Source of the DNA: Thermus thermamylovorans
GTDB taxonomy: Bacteria > Deinococcota > Deinococci > Deinococcales > Thermaceae
Length of the DNA stretch: 64,000 bases
Direction of reading: 5' to 3'
Assembly (NCBI RefSeq): GCF_004307015.1
Contig: NZ_SIJL01000011.1
Coordinates: 1 to 64,000 of the forward strand
Both the position numbers and the translations under genes were made by a program. The notes below the pieces were generated by a model. That model was not told the origin of the DNA. It saw only the letters and a list, made by a program, of their open reading frames with translations, and searched no databases. Below are positions 35,194 through 45,281 of the stretch, in pieces. Within the stretch, counting starts at the first letter, position 1. Each line of letters begins with the position of its first letter.

Positions 35194-36324
35194 TCAGGCC
35201 TCCCGGGGCCTGGGCTCCCCCACGGAGCGGGCCAGGGCCCAGGCGGGCAGGATCAGGACCCCCAGGCTCAGCAACACGGGCATCACCCCGTAGGCCTCCA
35301 CCAGGTGGCCGATGGGGGCGTAGAGGAGCCCGGCAAACCCCCAGGTGAAGCCCATGAGCAGCCCCGAGACCGTGGCCGTCTGCCCCGGCTCCAGCTCCTG
35401 GGCCAGGGCCACGGCCACGGGGATGCCGGCGTTCATCAAGGCCCCGGTGACCGCCAGGAGGAGGAGGTAGGCCAGGCCCCCCGGGGGGAGGAGGAGGAGG
35501 GCCAGGTAGAGGGGAAGCCCGAAGGCCAGGGTCCCCACCAGCACCGCCTTGCGGCCCAGCCGGTCGGAGAGGGTTCCTCCCAGAAAAGCCCCCAGGGTGG
35601 CGGAAAAGCTGTAGACGGAGAGGCTGAAGGCGGTGTAAGCGTCGGGGAGGCCCTTCTGGGCGAACCAGTAGGGCAGGGTGGTGGCGAAGCTCATGAAGAC
35701 CAGGCTCCTCAGGGTAGCCATGCCCCAAAGCCGGGCCACATCCCCCCGGAAGACCCGGAGGAAGTCCCCGAAGCCCGCAGGCCGCCCCTGGCGCCGGACG
35801 GGGGGCAGCCGGAAGAGGAGGAGGGCGGGCAGGAGGGCCAGGGGGGTGAGCCAGATCAGGCCCGCAAGGCCCCAGGCCCCCACGGCGAAGAGGGCCACGA
35901 TGGGGCCCAGGGAGAGGCCCAGGTACCCCGCCGAGCCAAAGAAGGAAAGCCAGAACCCCCGCCGGTCCTTAGGGGCCAGCTCCCCCACCAGGCTGGCCCC
36001 CGAGGCGTGGAAGAGGGCTGAGCCCAGGCCCGCCAAGGCGAGCACCAAAAGGAGTACCTCAAACCGGGGCCAGAGGCCCAAAGAACCCATCCCCAGGGCC
36101 ACCAGCACCGGCCCTAGGGCAGCGAGCAGCCTGCGGTCGGCGCGGTCGGCGATGAGGCCGGCCAGGGGCTGAAGGAGGCTACCGGTGAGGGAGTAGACCG
36201 AAACCAGAAGCCCCACCGTACCCAAGCCCACCCCGAAGTGGGCCATGAGCTTGGGCAAGAGGGGGGTGAGGAAGTTGGAGAAGAGGTCGTTGGCCGCGTG
36301 CAGCCAGGCCAAAAGGGGCAGCAC
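35194..36324 (-). CDS. MFS transporter (fosmidomycin-resistance-like)
   Basis: A 376-residue carrier with 12 predicted helices. MLPLLAWLHAANDLFSNFLTPLLPKLMAHFGVGLGTVGLLVSVYSLTGSLLQPLAGLIADR is the N-terminal start of Fsr-type exporters, and the second-half loop GGTLSDRLGRKAVLVG is the MFS signature. The substrate is unknown. The GTG at 36324 is the first start in frame; TAGCAT (36337-36332) precedes it at leaderless spacing. Upstream lies tRNA-Arg. Confidence 0.85.
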   Translation of the reverse strand: MLPLLAWLHAANDLFSNFLTPLLPKLMAHFGVGLGTVGLLVSVYSLTGSLLQPLAGLIADRADRRLLAALGPVLVALGMGSLGLWPRFEVLLLVLALAGLGSALFHASGASLVGELAPKDRRGFWLSFFGSAGYLGLSLGPIVALFAVGAWGLAGLIWLTPLALLPALLLFRLPPVRRQGRPAGFGDFLRVFRGDVARLWGMATLRSLVFMSFATTLPYWFAQKGLPDAYTAFSLSVYSFSATLGAFLGGTLSDRLGRKAVLVGTLAFGLPLYLALLLLPPGGLAYLLLLAVTGALMNAGIPVAVALAQELEPGQTATVSGLLMGFTWGFAGLLYAPIGHLVEAYGVMPVLLSLGVLILPAWALARSVGEPRPREA

Positions 36325-36407
36325 CCCCCCATGCTAAACCCAGTTCTCAGGAAGAGTGTGCTAGAATCCCCTCGTACCCAGGGCCTTCCGGGGTACCAAA
36401 AGGAAAA

Positions 36408-36484
36408 TGGCGCGCCCGAGAGGACTCGAACCTCTGACCTTCGGCTCCGGAGGCCGACGCTCTCTCCAGCTGAGCTACGGGCGC
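36408..36484 (-). tRNA. tRNA-Arg (anticodon CCG)
   Basis: Acceptor GCGCCCG pairs with CGGGCGC, the D-arm is GCTCAGCTGGAGAGAGC, the anticodon arm is TCGGC-CTCCGGA-GCCGA with anticodon CCG (reads CGG), and the T-arm has GGTTCGAGTCC. CCA is encoded (36408-36410), followed on the minus strand by TTTTCCTTTT, a probable terminator. Confidence 0.95.
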
Positions 36485-36498
36485 ACTCAGCGGGAAGC

Positions 36499-36528
36499 AT
36501 GGTAGCACGCAAAGGAGGAGGCGGTCAA
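36499..36528 (-). promoter_or_regulatory. tRNA-Arg promoter
   Basis: TTGACC (36528-36523), 18 bp, TACCAT (36504-36499), start site about 36492, 8 nt before the tRNA. It overlaps the RBS and start of the divergent foldase gene. The same TACCAT -10 is used at the tRNA-Gln cluster (49505-49500). Confidence 0.6.
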
Positions 36529-38337
36529 GTGTTTGGCTTGAGCAAGCGGTTCATCACCTTCCTCTTCGGCTTTCTCGCCCTGGCCTTCGCCGTGGGGGCC
36601 ATCCTCCTCTTCACCCCCCAGGCGGGGCAGCAGGCCCGGGGCCAGCCGATCCTCTGGGTGAACGGCCAGGCGGTCCACGAGCTGGACCTCCTGCGGCTCC
36701 AGGGAGGGGATCCCCTCTACGCCGCAAGCCCCCAGGGGCTTCTCCGGACCCTGGTGGACACCCACTTCTTGGAGCAGGTGATCCTCACCGAAGCCCTCAA
36801 GCAGGACGCGGCCCGGGTGCGGGTGGGGGGCGCCGAGGTGCGGCGGGAGGTGGACCGCATCCGTGAGCAGTTCGGCCTGCGGGAGAAGCGGGCCTACGAG
36901 ATGTTCCTGAACCAGATCGGTTTCACCGACGCCCAGCTGCGGGCGGAGATCCGCCACCAGCTGCAGATCCAAAAGCGCCTGGAGCAGATCCGCTCCGCCG
37001 CCCGGCCCACCCCCGAGGAGGTGCGCTTCTACTACGAGGTGCACCGGGAGGACTACCGCACCGAGCCCCGGGTGCGGGCGCGGCAGATCGTGGTGGACGA
37101 AAGGGGGCTGGCGGAGGAACTCCTCGCCCGGGCCCGGGCCGGGGAGGACTTCGCCCTCCTGGCCCGGGAGCACTCCCGGGTGGGGGCAGAGGGGGACGGG
37201 GCCCTGGGAGCTGGGCCCGGGGAGAGGGAACCCCGGCCGGTGAGCCGGGTGGTCTTCCCCGAACCGGTGGCCCAGGCGGTCTTCGCCCTCCGGGGGCCCG
37301 GCCTGGTGGGACCCCTGGAGGCCGGGGGGCGGTTCTACCTGGTGCGGGTGGAGGAGTACCTGCCCCCCAGGGTGTCCGACTTTGAGGAGATCCGGGAGCG
37401 GGTGGAGCGGGACGCCCAGGCGGCCAAGGGAGATGCAGCCCTGGAGGCCTACCTGGAGGAGCTCCGGCAAAGGGCCCAGGTGCGCTTCGCCGAGGGGAGC
37501 CCCTACGCTTACCAGAACCCCACCGTGGCCCGGGTGGGGGAGCGGGAGATCCGCCTCACCCAGGTGCTCCAGCCGGTCTTCGGCAACCCCCAGACCGCCC
37601 TCCTGATCCAGCAAGGCCTGGGGGAGCTGGCGGTGCAGTTCTTCCTGCCCCAGGCCCTGGAGGACCTCATCGAGCGGGAGCTCCTGGTGGAGGCAGCCCG
37701 GGCCAGCGGCCTGCCCTTCATAGGCAGCCGGGACGAGATCGCCGAGGCCTACCTCCTCTACCGGACCCAGGACCTCACCGCCACCGAGGAGGAGGCCCGC
37801 CGCTTCTACGCGGAAAACCCCGCCTTCTTCACCGTGCCCGCCAGCGCCGAGGTGGTGGGGGTGAGCTTCCGGGAGGAGGCCAAGGCCCGGGCCTTCCGGG
37901 AGGGGGCCTTGCGGAGCCGGGATCTCCAGGGCCTGGCCCGGGCCCAGGAGGGCACGGCCACGGAGTACGGCACCGTGCGCCCCGGGCAGCTCCCCGTCAT
38001 CCTGGACCAGCTGGTCTTCCGGGTGCGGGAGGCCTTCCCCGAAGGCCCCCTGGGGGAGGTGACGGAAGTGCTCAAGCTGGAGGACGGGACCTATATGGTC
38101 CTCCTGATCCGCAACCGCCAGCCCGAGTTGGTGCGCCCCCTGGGGGAAAGCCTGGAGGAGGCCAAGGAGCTGGTGGTGGCCAGGAAGCGCCAGGAAAAGG
38201 CCGAGGCCCTGATCCGGGAGCTGAGGGAGGGGGCCGAGGTGGAAAACCGCCTGGGCCAGGTGCTGGCGGAGCTGGCCCCCCCGAGGGAGGAGGCGCCCGA
38301 GGAGGCGCCGGCGGAAGAGGCCCCCGCTACACCCTAA
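36529..38337 (+). CDS. SurA/PpiC-type peptidyl-prolyl isomerase, membrane-anchored
   Basis: A 602-residue protein from the GTG at 36529, chosen because AAAGGAGGAGG ends 8 nt before it. One N-terminal membrane helix (about residues 5-27) is followed by a SurA-like chaperone region (helices around REKRAYEMFLNQIGFTDAQLRAEIRHQLQIQKRL), a PpiC-type rotamase domain (PRVRARQIVVDERG ... DFALLAREHS ... VFALRGPGLVGPLEAGGRFYLVRVEEY) and a second, more diverged copy near residues 430-560. The rotamase loops are partly degenerate. A folding factor for exported proteins is likely. The tail is Glu/Pro/Ala-rich. Confidence 0.85.
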   Translation: MFGLSKRFITFLFGFLALAFAVGAILLFTPQAGQQARGQPILWVNGQAVHELDLLRLQGGDPLYAASPQGLLRTLVDTHFLEQVILTEALKQDAARVRVGGAEVRREVDRIREQFGLREKRAYEMFLNQIGFTDAQLRAEIRHQLQIQKRLEQIRSAARPTPEEVRFYYEVHREDYRTEPRVRARQIVVDERGLAEELLARARAGEDFALLAREHSRVGAEGDGALGAGPGEREPRPVSRVVFPEPVAQAVFALRGPGLVGPLEAGGRFYLVRVEEYLPPRVSDFEEIRERVERDAQAAKGDAALEAYLEELRQRAQVRFAEGSPYAYQNPTVARVGEREIRLTQVLQPVFGNPQTALLIQQGLGELAVQFFLPQALEDLIERELLVEAARASGLPFIGSRDEIAEAYLLYRTQDLTATEEEARRFYAENPAFFTVPASAEVVGVSFREEAKARAFREGALRSRDLQGLARAQEGTATEYGTVRPGQLPVILDQLVFRVREAFPEGPLGEVTEVLKLEDGTYMVLLIRNRQPELVRPLGESLEEAKELVVARKRQEKAEALIRELREGAEVENRLGQVLAELAPPREEAPEEAPAEEAPATP

Positions 38338-38356
38338 AGCGCCCCACCGTGCTCCC

Positions 38357-38378
38357 GGGGAGGCCTAGGGGCCTCCCC
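38357..38378 (+). terminator. Terminator after the foldase gene
   Basis: GGGGAGGCC pairs with GGCCTCCCC (9 bp, loop TAGG), 19 nt after the stop codon. The following pgm -10 (TAAGAT, 38387-38392) lies just beyond. Confidence 0.7.
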
Positions 38379-38398
38379 GCCCCCCTTAAGATGGGGGT

Positions 38399-39979
38399 AT
38401 GGACCTCCCCCGGCTCCTCACCCTCTACTACGAGGAACGCCCTGACCCGGAAGACCCCCACCGGAGGGTGGCCTTCGGCACCAGCGGCCACCGGGGCACG
38501 AGCCTCAAGGGGACCTTCACCGAGGCCCATGTCCTGGCCATCGCCCAGGCGATCGCCGACCTCCGGGCCTCCTTCGGGGCCACGGGGCCCCTTTTCCTCG
38601 GCAAGGACACCCACGCCCTTTCTGAGCCCGCCTGGGCCACGGCGCTTTCCGTCTTCGCCGCCAACGGCCTCGAGGTGCGCATCGAGCTGGAGGAGGGCTA
38701 CACCCCCACCCCCCTGGTTTCCCTGGCCATCCTGGAACACAACGCCCGCCACGAGGCCAAGGCCGACGGCGTCCTCCTCACCCCCAGCCACAACCCCCCG
38801 GAGGACGGGGGCTTCAAGTACAACCCCCCCACGGGGGGCCCGGCGGACACCCGGGTCACCCGGGCCATCGAGGAGCGGGCCAACGCCCTCCTGAAGGAAG
38901 GGCTCAAGGGGGTGCGGCGCCTCCCCCTGCGGGAGGCCTTGGGGCGGGCCCGGGCCTTCGACTATGCCGGGCTCTACGCGGAGAAGGTGGCGGAGGCGGT
39001 GGACCTGGAGGCCATCCGGGCTTCCGGGTTGCGCCTTGGCGTGGACCCCCTGGGCGGGGCGAGCCTGAGGGTCTGGGAGCGCCTGGCGGAGCACCACCGC
39101 CTGAACCTGGAGGTGGTGAACCCCACCCTGGATCCCACCTTCCGCTTCATGCCCAAGGACCACGACGGCAGAATCCGCATGGACTGCTCCAGCCCCCACG
39201 CCATGGCGGGGCTTCTCGCCCTCAAGGACCGCTACGACCTGGCCGTCGGCAACGACCCCGACGCCGACCGCCACGGGATCGTCACCCGGCGGGGCCTCAT
39301 GAACCCCAACCACTACCTGGCGGCCGCCGTCCACCACCTTTACACCACCCGCGCCTGGCCGGGGGCCAAGGTGGGCAAGACCGCGGTCACCAGCGCCTTC
39401 CTGGACCGGGTGGCCCGGGCCCTGGGCCGGGAGGTCTACGAGACCCCGGTGGGCTTCAAGTACTTCGTGGAGGGGCTCCTGGGGGGCTGGCTCGGCTTCG
39501 GCGGGGAGGAAAGCGCGGGGGCGAGCTTCCTCCGCTTCGACGGCAGGCCCTTCGCCACCGACAAAGACGGCCTCCTGCTGGGCCTCCTGGCGGCGGAGAT
39601 CCTGGCCAAGCAGGGAAAGGCCCCCGACGAGCTCTACGAGGGGCTGGCCCAGGCCCTGGGCCGCCCCCACTACGCCCGCCTGGACCTGCCCATCCCCCCC
39701 GAGGCCAAGGCCAGGCTCGCCCACCTCTCCCCGGAGGAGGTAAAGGAGCGGGAGCTCGCCGGGGAACCCATCCTCCAGGTCCTCACCCACGCCCCGGGAA
39801 ACGGGGAGCCCCTGGGAGGGGTCAAGGTGGTCACGGCCAGCGCCTGGTTCGCCGCCCGGCCCAGCGGCACCGAGGACGTGGCCAAGGTGTACGCGGAAAG
39901 CTTCCAGGGAGAAGGGCACCTAAAGGAGGTCCTCGAGGCCGCCATGGCGCTGGTGGGCAGGGTCCTGGGAGGGGCCTAG
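38399..39979 (+). CDS. pgm: Phosphoglucomutase (alpha-D-glucose phosphate-specific)
   Basis: A 526-residue alpha-D-phosphohexomutase interconverting glucose-1-phosphate and glucose-6-phosphate. The phosphoserine is Ser130 in [13 protein letters not shown], the Mg loop is [10 protein letters not shown], the sugar loop [10 protein letters not shown] and the C-terminal phosphate loop [18 protein letters not shown]. It resembles E. coli Pgm rather than GlmM or ManB. TAAGAT (38387-38392) gives a leaderless start at 38399. Convergent with the sugar ABC genes, separated by 8 bp. Confidence 0.95.
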   Translation: MDLPRLLTLYYEERPDPEDPHRRVAFGTSGHRGTSLKGTFTEAHVLAIAQAIADLRASFGATGPLFLGKDTHALSEPAWATALSVFAANGLEVRIELEEGYTPTPLVSLAILEHNARHEAKADGVLLTPSHNPPEDGGFKYNPPTGGPADTRVTRAIEERANALLKEGLKGVRRLPLREALGRARAFDYAGLYAEKVAEAVDLEAIRASGLRLGVDPLGGASLRVWERLAEHHRLNLEVVNPTLDPTFRFMPKDHDGRIRMDCSSPHAMAGLLALKDRYDLAVGNDPDADRHGIVTRRGLMNPNHYLAAAVHHLYTTRAWPGAKVGKTAVTSAFLDRVARALGREVYETPVGFKYFVEGLLGGWLGFGGEESAGASFLRFDGRPFATDKDGLLLGLLAAEILAKQGKAPDELYEGLAQALGRPHYARLDLPIPPEAKARLAHLSPEEVKERELAGEPILQVLTHAPGNGEPLGGVKVVTASAWFAARPSGTEDVAKVYAESFQGEGHLKEVLEAAMALVGRVLGGA

Positions 39980-39987
39980 CCCGGGGG

Positions 39988-40818
39988 CTACTTGGCCGCC
40001 CCCCCGATCAGCCCCTGGATGTAGTAGCGCTGCAGGAGGAGGAAGACCAGGATCGGGGCCAGCATGGTGAGGATGGTCCCCGCGGAGAGGAGGCCCCAGT
40101 CCACCAGGAACTGGCCCCGGAGGTAGGGGATCATCTGGGTGGCCACCATCTTCTCCGGGCTGAAGATGAGGATCAGGGCCAGGAAGAAGTCGTTCCACAC
40201 CCAGTTAAACTGCAGGGCTCCCACGGAGGCCAGGGCGGGGAACATGAGGGGCAGAACGATGCGGAAGAAGATCTGGTAGCGGTTGGCCCCATCCACCCAG
40301 GCGGCCTCCTCCAGTTCCTTGGGCAGGGTCTCCAGGTAGCCCCGCAGGAAGAGGAGGATCCAGGGCAGGCCCCAGGCGCTGTGGACCAGGACCAGGCCAG
40401 TGTAGGTGTCCAGGAGGTCCAGGCGGTTCAGGAGCTGGAAGAGGGGCACGGCCACCATCTGCTGGGGCACGGCCAGGAGGAGGGCCGCCGCCATGAGCAC
40501 CGTCCCCCGGAAGGGCAGGCGGAAGCGGACCAGGCTGTAGGCGGCCAGGGCCCCCACCAGAAGGGGGATGAGGGTGGCGGGCAGGGCCACCTGCAGGGAG
40601 TTGCGCATGCCCAGAGCCAGGGGGGCGGTGGGGTGGTTCAGGGCGCCCGCGAAGTTGTCCAGGGAAAAGGTGCCAGGAAACCGCCACCAGCCGTCCAGGA
40701 TCTCCACCTGGGGCCTTAGGGCCGACATCAGCACCCCCAGGAAGGGGACGAGCCAGACCAGGCCCACCAGGAAGGCCAGGAGGCCGAGGAGAAAGGCGCT
40801 GCGTTGCCTGCGCCGCAC
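39988..40818 (-). CDS. Sugar ABC transporter permease (MalG-like)
   Basis: A 276-residue CUT1-family permease with six helices and the EAA loop EEAAWVDGANRYQIFFRIVLPLMFPALA that contacts the ATPase. The N-terminus is RQRSAFLLGLLAFLVGLVWLVPFLGVLMSALRP, typical of MalG homologues. It follows the MalF-like gene by 3 nt. Substrate unknown; an MsmX/MalK-type ATPase must come from elsewhere, as none is in the window. Confidence 0.92.
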   Translation of the reverse strand: MRRRQRSAFLLGLLAFLVGLVWLVPFLGVLMSALRPQVEILDGWWRFPGTFSLDNFAGALNHPTAPLALGMRNSLQVALPATLIPLLVGALAAYSLVRFRLPFRGTVLMAAALLLAVPQQMVAVPLFQLLNRLDLLDTYTGLVLVHSAWGLPWILLFLRGYLETLPKELEEAAWVDGANRYQIFFRIVLPLMFPALASVGALQFNWVWNDFFLALILIFSPEKMVATQMIPYLRGQFLVDWGLLSAGTILTMLAPILVFLLLQRYYIQGLIGGAAK

Positions 40819-40821
40819 GGC

Positions 40822-41718
40822 CTACCTCCCTCCCCCCAGGCTGCGCCGGGCGAACCAGAGGCCGATGGGCAGGCTGACCAGGGTGAGCAGGGTGGCGGTG
40901 GCCGCCGCCCGGTGGAAGTCCAGGTCCCGGAAGGCGTAGAGGTACATCTGCAGGGCCAGCACCAAGGAGGCCCCTCCGGGGCCCCCCTGGGTGGCCACGA
41001 AGACGATGTCGAAGATCTTCAGCTCCCAAAGCAGGGTGAGGGCGATGACCACCATGGTGACCGGCCACAGGAGGGGCAGGGTGATAAACCAGAACTGGTG
41101 CCAGGCCGTGGCCCCGTCGATCTCCGCCGCCTCGTAAAGCTCGGGGTCGATGGTGGAAAGCCCCGCGGCGTGCAGGACCATGCTAAACCCCGTCCAAAGC
41201 CACACCGAGCCCAGGATGAGGGCCAGAAGGGCGGTCTCGGGGTAGGCGGTCCAGGTGCGGTCCCAGGGAGCGCCCAGGCCGAGGAGGCCGAGGACCTGGG
41301 GGACCAGGCCCGCGTTCTGGTCAAAGAGGAAGCGGATCAGGACCCCCCCCACCACCAGGGGGGTGACCATCCCCAGGAAGATGGCCAGCCGCAGGAGGCT
41401 CACCCACCAGCCCTTGAGGCGGGAGAAGAGCACGGCCAGGAAGAGGCCCAGGAGGACGGTGAGGGGCAGGTGGATGAGGATCCAGAGGGCGTTGTGGACC
41501 AGGGAGCCCCAGGGAGGGGGGCTTCCCGGAAACCGCCCCGGGTTAAAGGTGTCCGGGCTCCCCAGGACCTCCCGGAAGTTGGCCAGGCCCGCGAAGCCCT
41601 GGGGGCCCAGGAAGGCCAGGCGCAGGGTCTCCAGGGCGGGCCAGAGGATGAAGACGCCGATCAGGACCAGGGCGGGAAGGATGAAGAGGAGAGCAGGAAG
41701 GGTCTCTTGGCGCCCCAC
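40822..41718 (-). CDS. Sugar ABC transporter permease (MalF-like)
   Basis: A 298-residue CUT1-family permease. The GTG at 41718 is preferred over the TTG at 41733 because GGAGG (41729-41725) lies 6 nt before it. Six helices; EAA loop YEAAEIDGATAWHQFWFITLPLLWPVTM near residues 200-227. Together with the downstream MalG-like protein it forms the membrane channel for the substrate delivered by the binding protein encoded upstream. Confidence 0.92.
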   Translation of the reverse strand: MGRQETLPALLFILPALVLIGVFILWPALETLRLAFLGPQGFAGLANFREVLGSPDTFNPGRFPGSPPPWGSLVHNALWILIHLPLTVLLGLFLAVLFSRLKGWWVSLLRLAIFLGMVTPLVVGGVLIRFLFDQNAGLVPQVLGLLGLGAPWDRTWTAYPETALLALILGSVWLWTGFSMVLHAAGLSTIDPELYEAAEIDGATAWHQFWFITLPLLWPVTMVVIALTLLWELKIFDIVFVATQGGPGGASLVLALQMYLYAFRDLDFHRAAATATLLTLVSLPIGLWFARRSLGGGR

Positions 41719-41733
41719 AGTCTCCCTCCGCAA

Positions 41734-41773
41734 GGGGCTCCCCCAGGCCCTGCCAGGCCTGAGGGGGAGCCCC
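41734..41773 (-). terminator. Large intercistronic hairpin between binding-protein and permease genes
   Basis: GGGGCTCCCCC (41734-41744) pairs with GGGGGAGCCCC (41763-41773), 11 bp, with an inner AGGCC/GGCCT stem. It lies between the solute-binding protein stop and the first permease RBS, where such structures keep the binding-protein message in excess. Confidence 0.7.
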
Positions 41774-41781
41774 AGGGCCCC

Positions 41782-42939
41782 CTACCGCCGGGGCATCCGG
41801 TCGTCCAGGGTCCTGAGGACATCGTCCAGGGCCCCGGGGCGCACCCAGAGGAGCTTGAGCTGGTCCCAGAAGGCCTGCTGCCAGGCCCCACCCACGGTGT
41901 CGTCCAGGTCGGGGATGATCCTCAGGCCCGCCAGGGCTCGGGCCAGGGCCTGCTCGGCGGGGGGATAGGAGGCCGGCCCCACATCGGCCCGCATGGAGAG
42001 CTTGCCCCCCTGGCGCACGCGCAGCTCCACCCCCTCCCGGCTCACCAGGAAGGCCACCAGGCGCTTGGCCGCCTCGGCATTGGGGGAGTAGCTGGGCACG
42101 AAGAGGTAGTCCGCTCCCCCCACCACCGCCCGGGCCCCGGGAAGGGGGAAGACGCCCAGATCGGCGGGGTCCTCCACCATGCCGGTGATCCAGTTGCCCA
42201 TGAAGAAGAGGCCATAATCCCCCCGCCACCAGAGCTGCAGGGCCTGGGTCCACTCGATGGGGTCGCTAAAGTGCCGGCGCTCCAGGAGGGGGATGAGGCG
42301 CTGGGCGAAGACCTGGCGCACCCGGGGATCCTGCCAGCGTAGGCGGCCCCCCATCAGGGCCAGGTTCATCTCCGGACCGCCGTAGGTGGCCAGGAAGTGC
42401 TCCACCACATCGGAAAGGGGCCAGCCCACCCCGTTGCCCGAGGCGATGGGGGCCCTGACCCCGGGGAGGGCGCGGATCCTGTCCAGCAGGGCCACGAACT
42501 CCTCCCAGCTCCGGGGTTCGGAGAGGCCGTGCCTCTGGAAGAAGGAGCGCCGGTACCAGAAGCCCGGCTTGGCGAACATCACGTAGGGGAGCCCCACCAC
42601 CCGCTCCCCGTCCCGCACCGTGTCCAGCAGGAAGGGCACCCCCTGGGCCTGAACGCGGAGGTCCTCGGCGTGCCGGGCGTTCTGCCCGATCCACCAGCTC
42701 CACATGAAGATCACATCCCCCACGGTGCGCCGGGCGGCGAACTGGGCGGGGAGGATCTGGGCCAGGTCCTCCGCCCGCCGAACCTGATACTCCACCCGGA
42801 TACCCGTCTGCTGCTGGAAGGCCCGCAAGACGGGGAGGAACTCCTCCGCCTCGGACCCCGACCAGGGGCCCACCACGGTCAACGTCTGGGCGAAGCCCAA
42901 GCCCAGGGCCGCCACGAGAAAACAGGCCAACCTCCGCAT
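41782..42939 (-). CDS. Extracellular sugar-binding protein of an ABC importer
   Basis: A 385-residue family 1 solute-binding protein. The signal peptide (RRLACFLVAALGLGFAQ) has no lipobox Cys, so it is either a soluble periplasmic protein or anchored otherwise. The SBP_bac_1 pattern is clear: LTVVGPWSGSEAEEFLPVLRAFQQQTGIRVEY, VDRIRALPG-like helices, and GLFFMGNWITGMV before the C-terminal lobe. The ATG at 42939 is preferred to 42945: GGAGG is 9 nt away rather than 3. First gene of the operon; sugar unknown. Confidence 0.9.
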   Translation of the reverse strand: MRRLACFLVAALGLGFAQTLTVVGPWSGSEAEEFLPVLRAFQQQTGIRVEYQVRRAEDLAQILPAQFAARRTVGDVIFMWSWWIGQNARHAEDLRVQAQGVPFLLDTVRDGERVVGLPYVMFAKPGFWYRRSFFQRHGLSEPRSWEEFVALLDRIRALPGVRAPIASGNGVGWPLSDVVEHFLATYGGPEMNLALMGGRLRWQDPRVRQVFAQRLIPLLERRHFSDPIEWTQALQLWWRGDYGLFFMGNWITGMVEDPADLGVFPLPGARAVVGGADYLFVPSYSPNAEAAKRLVAFLVSREGVELRVRQGGKLSMRADVGPASYPPAEQALARALAGLRIIPDLDDTVGGAWQQAFWDQLKLLWVRPGALDDVLRTLDDRMPRR

Positions 42940-42984
42940 AACCATTCACCTCCCAAACCGAGATTCGCGGTCATCGCAAGGCGC

Positions 42985-43002
42985 CATGTCCGAAAGCACA
43001 TG
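42985..43002 (-). promoter_or_regulatory. Possible operator in the sugar operon leader
   Basis: CATGT and ACATG arms flank an 8-bp centre (CATGTCCGAAAGCACATG), 12-29 nt after the predicted start site. A LacI- or ROK-type repressor site is possible; no regulator gene is adjacent. Confidence 0.35.
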
Positions 43003-43020
43003 AAAAATCTTCCAAAATAA

Positions 43021-43049
43021 ATTCTACCCTTTTCCCTACCCCTTGTCAA
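43021..43049 (-). promoter_or_regulatory. Promoter of the sugar ABC operon
   Basis: TTGACA (43049-43044), exactly 17 bp, TAGAAT (43026-43021). This is the closest match to consensus in the window. It predicts a leader of about 70 nt before the binding-protein ATG. The leader is unusually AT-rich. Confidence 0.75.
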
Positions 43050-43091
43050 CCAAGGCCAGGCCGGCCCCCCGATAGCCCCTGGGGGACCTCT

Positions 43092-43099
43092 GCTATACT
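43092..43099 (+). promoter_or_regulatory. glmS promoter (extended -10)
   Basis: TGCTATACT (43091-43099), start site about 43106, some 45 nt before the ribozyme cleavage site. No -35 is evident. The same TGCTATACT serves the SRP RNA at 62131. Confidence 0.55.
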
Positions 43100-43147
43100 C
43101 CCCCCGAGGGGGTGGGAGGAGGGAAGGTGGTCGGGAAGGGATGGCGG

Positions 43148-43335
43148 GAAGCGCAGGGGGCCCCAAGGGGGCCTGACGAGGTGGCGGACCCCGCGTGGGG
43201 ATAACCGGCCTGGGCCGGGAAAGGTCGAAGGGATCCGCGGATGCCGCCCGGGGTGTGCCCGCCCCGCCCGCCTGAGAAGCGCCCGAAGGGAAAGCCCCGC
43301 GGGGGACAACCTGAGGGCAGGGCGTCAAAAGGAGA
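43148..43335 (+). ncRNA. glmS self-cleaving ribozyme/riboswitch
   Basis: The 270-base leader of glmS carries the ordered core of the glmS ribozyme: AGCGC at 43150-43154 (cleavage predicted between A43150 and G43151), a GGCCCC-AAG-GGGGCC hairpin, TGACGAGGTGG (43174-43184), ATAACC (43201-43206), GCGGATGCC (43237-43245) and CCCGGGGTGTGCC (43247-43259). GACGAGGTGG and GCGGATGCC are identical to the catalytic core of known Bacillus and Thermoanaerobacter ribozymes. Two GC-rich hairpin insertions (near 43185-43200 and 43205-43218) extend it. Glucosamine-6-phosphate acts as cofactor, so the mRNA is cut when the enzyme's product is abundant. The 3' limit is approximate. Confidence 0.85.
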
Positions 43336-43374
43336 CTGGGTTTGGAGCCCATGGGGGCTCCTTCGGGAGAGGAC

Positions 43375-45189
<1,815 letters not shown>

Positions 45190-45199
45190 AACCACCCCA

Positions 45200-45245
45200 C
45201 CCTGACCTCGTCAGGGCGGGGGGCGCTCGCCGAAAAGGCGAGCGC
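45200..45245 (+). terminator. Tandem terminator hairpins after glmS
   Basis: CCCTGAC-CTC-GTCAGGG (45200-45216), then GCGCTCGCC-GAAAA-GGCGAGCGC (45223-45245). The first sits inside CCACCCC...GGGG blocks like the other compound hairpins. Only a weak T-rich stretch follows; both may also act on the convergent HD-GYP gene. Confidence 0.7.
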
Positions 45246-45281
45246 GGCTTCGGTTTGGGGGCGATGGGGTATAGGGGATTC

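Noticed and set aside
36238-36528. N-terminal extension of the foldase frame across tRNA-Arg
   Set aside because: The frame is open only because the antisense of an MFS gene and a tRNA are GC-rich; a strong RBS fixes the start at 36529.
43250-43300. TPP-riboswitch-like words (GGGGTGTGCC, CCTGAGA, GAAGGGAAAG) in the glmS leader
   Set aside because: The pieces lack the ACCTGAT/ATACCAGC half of a TPP aptamer, and the surrounding core fits the glmS ribozyme and the downstream gene.
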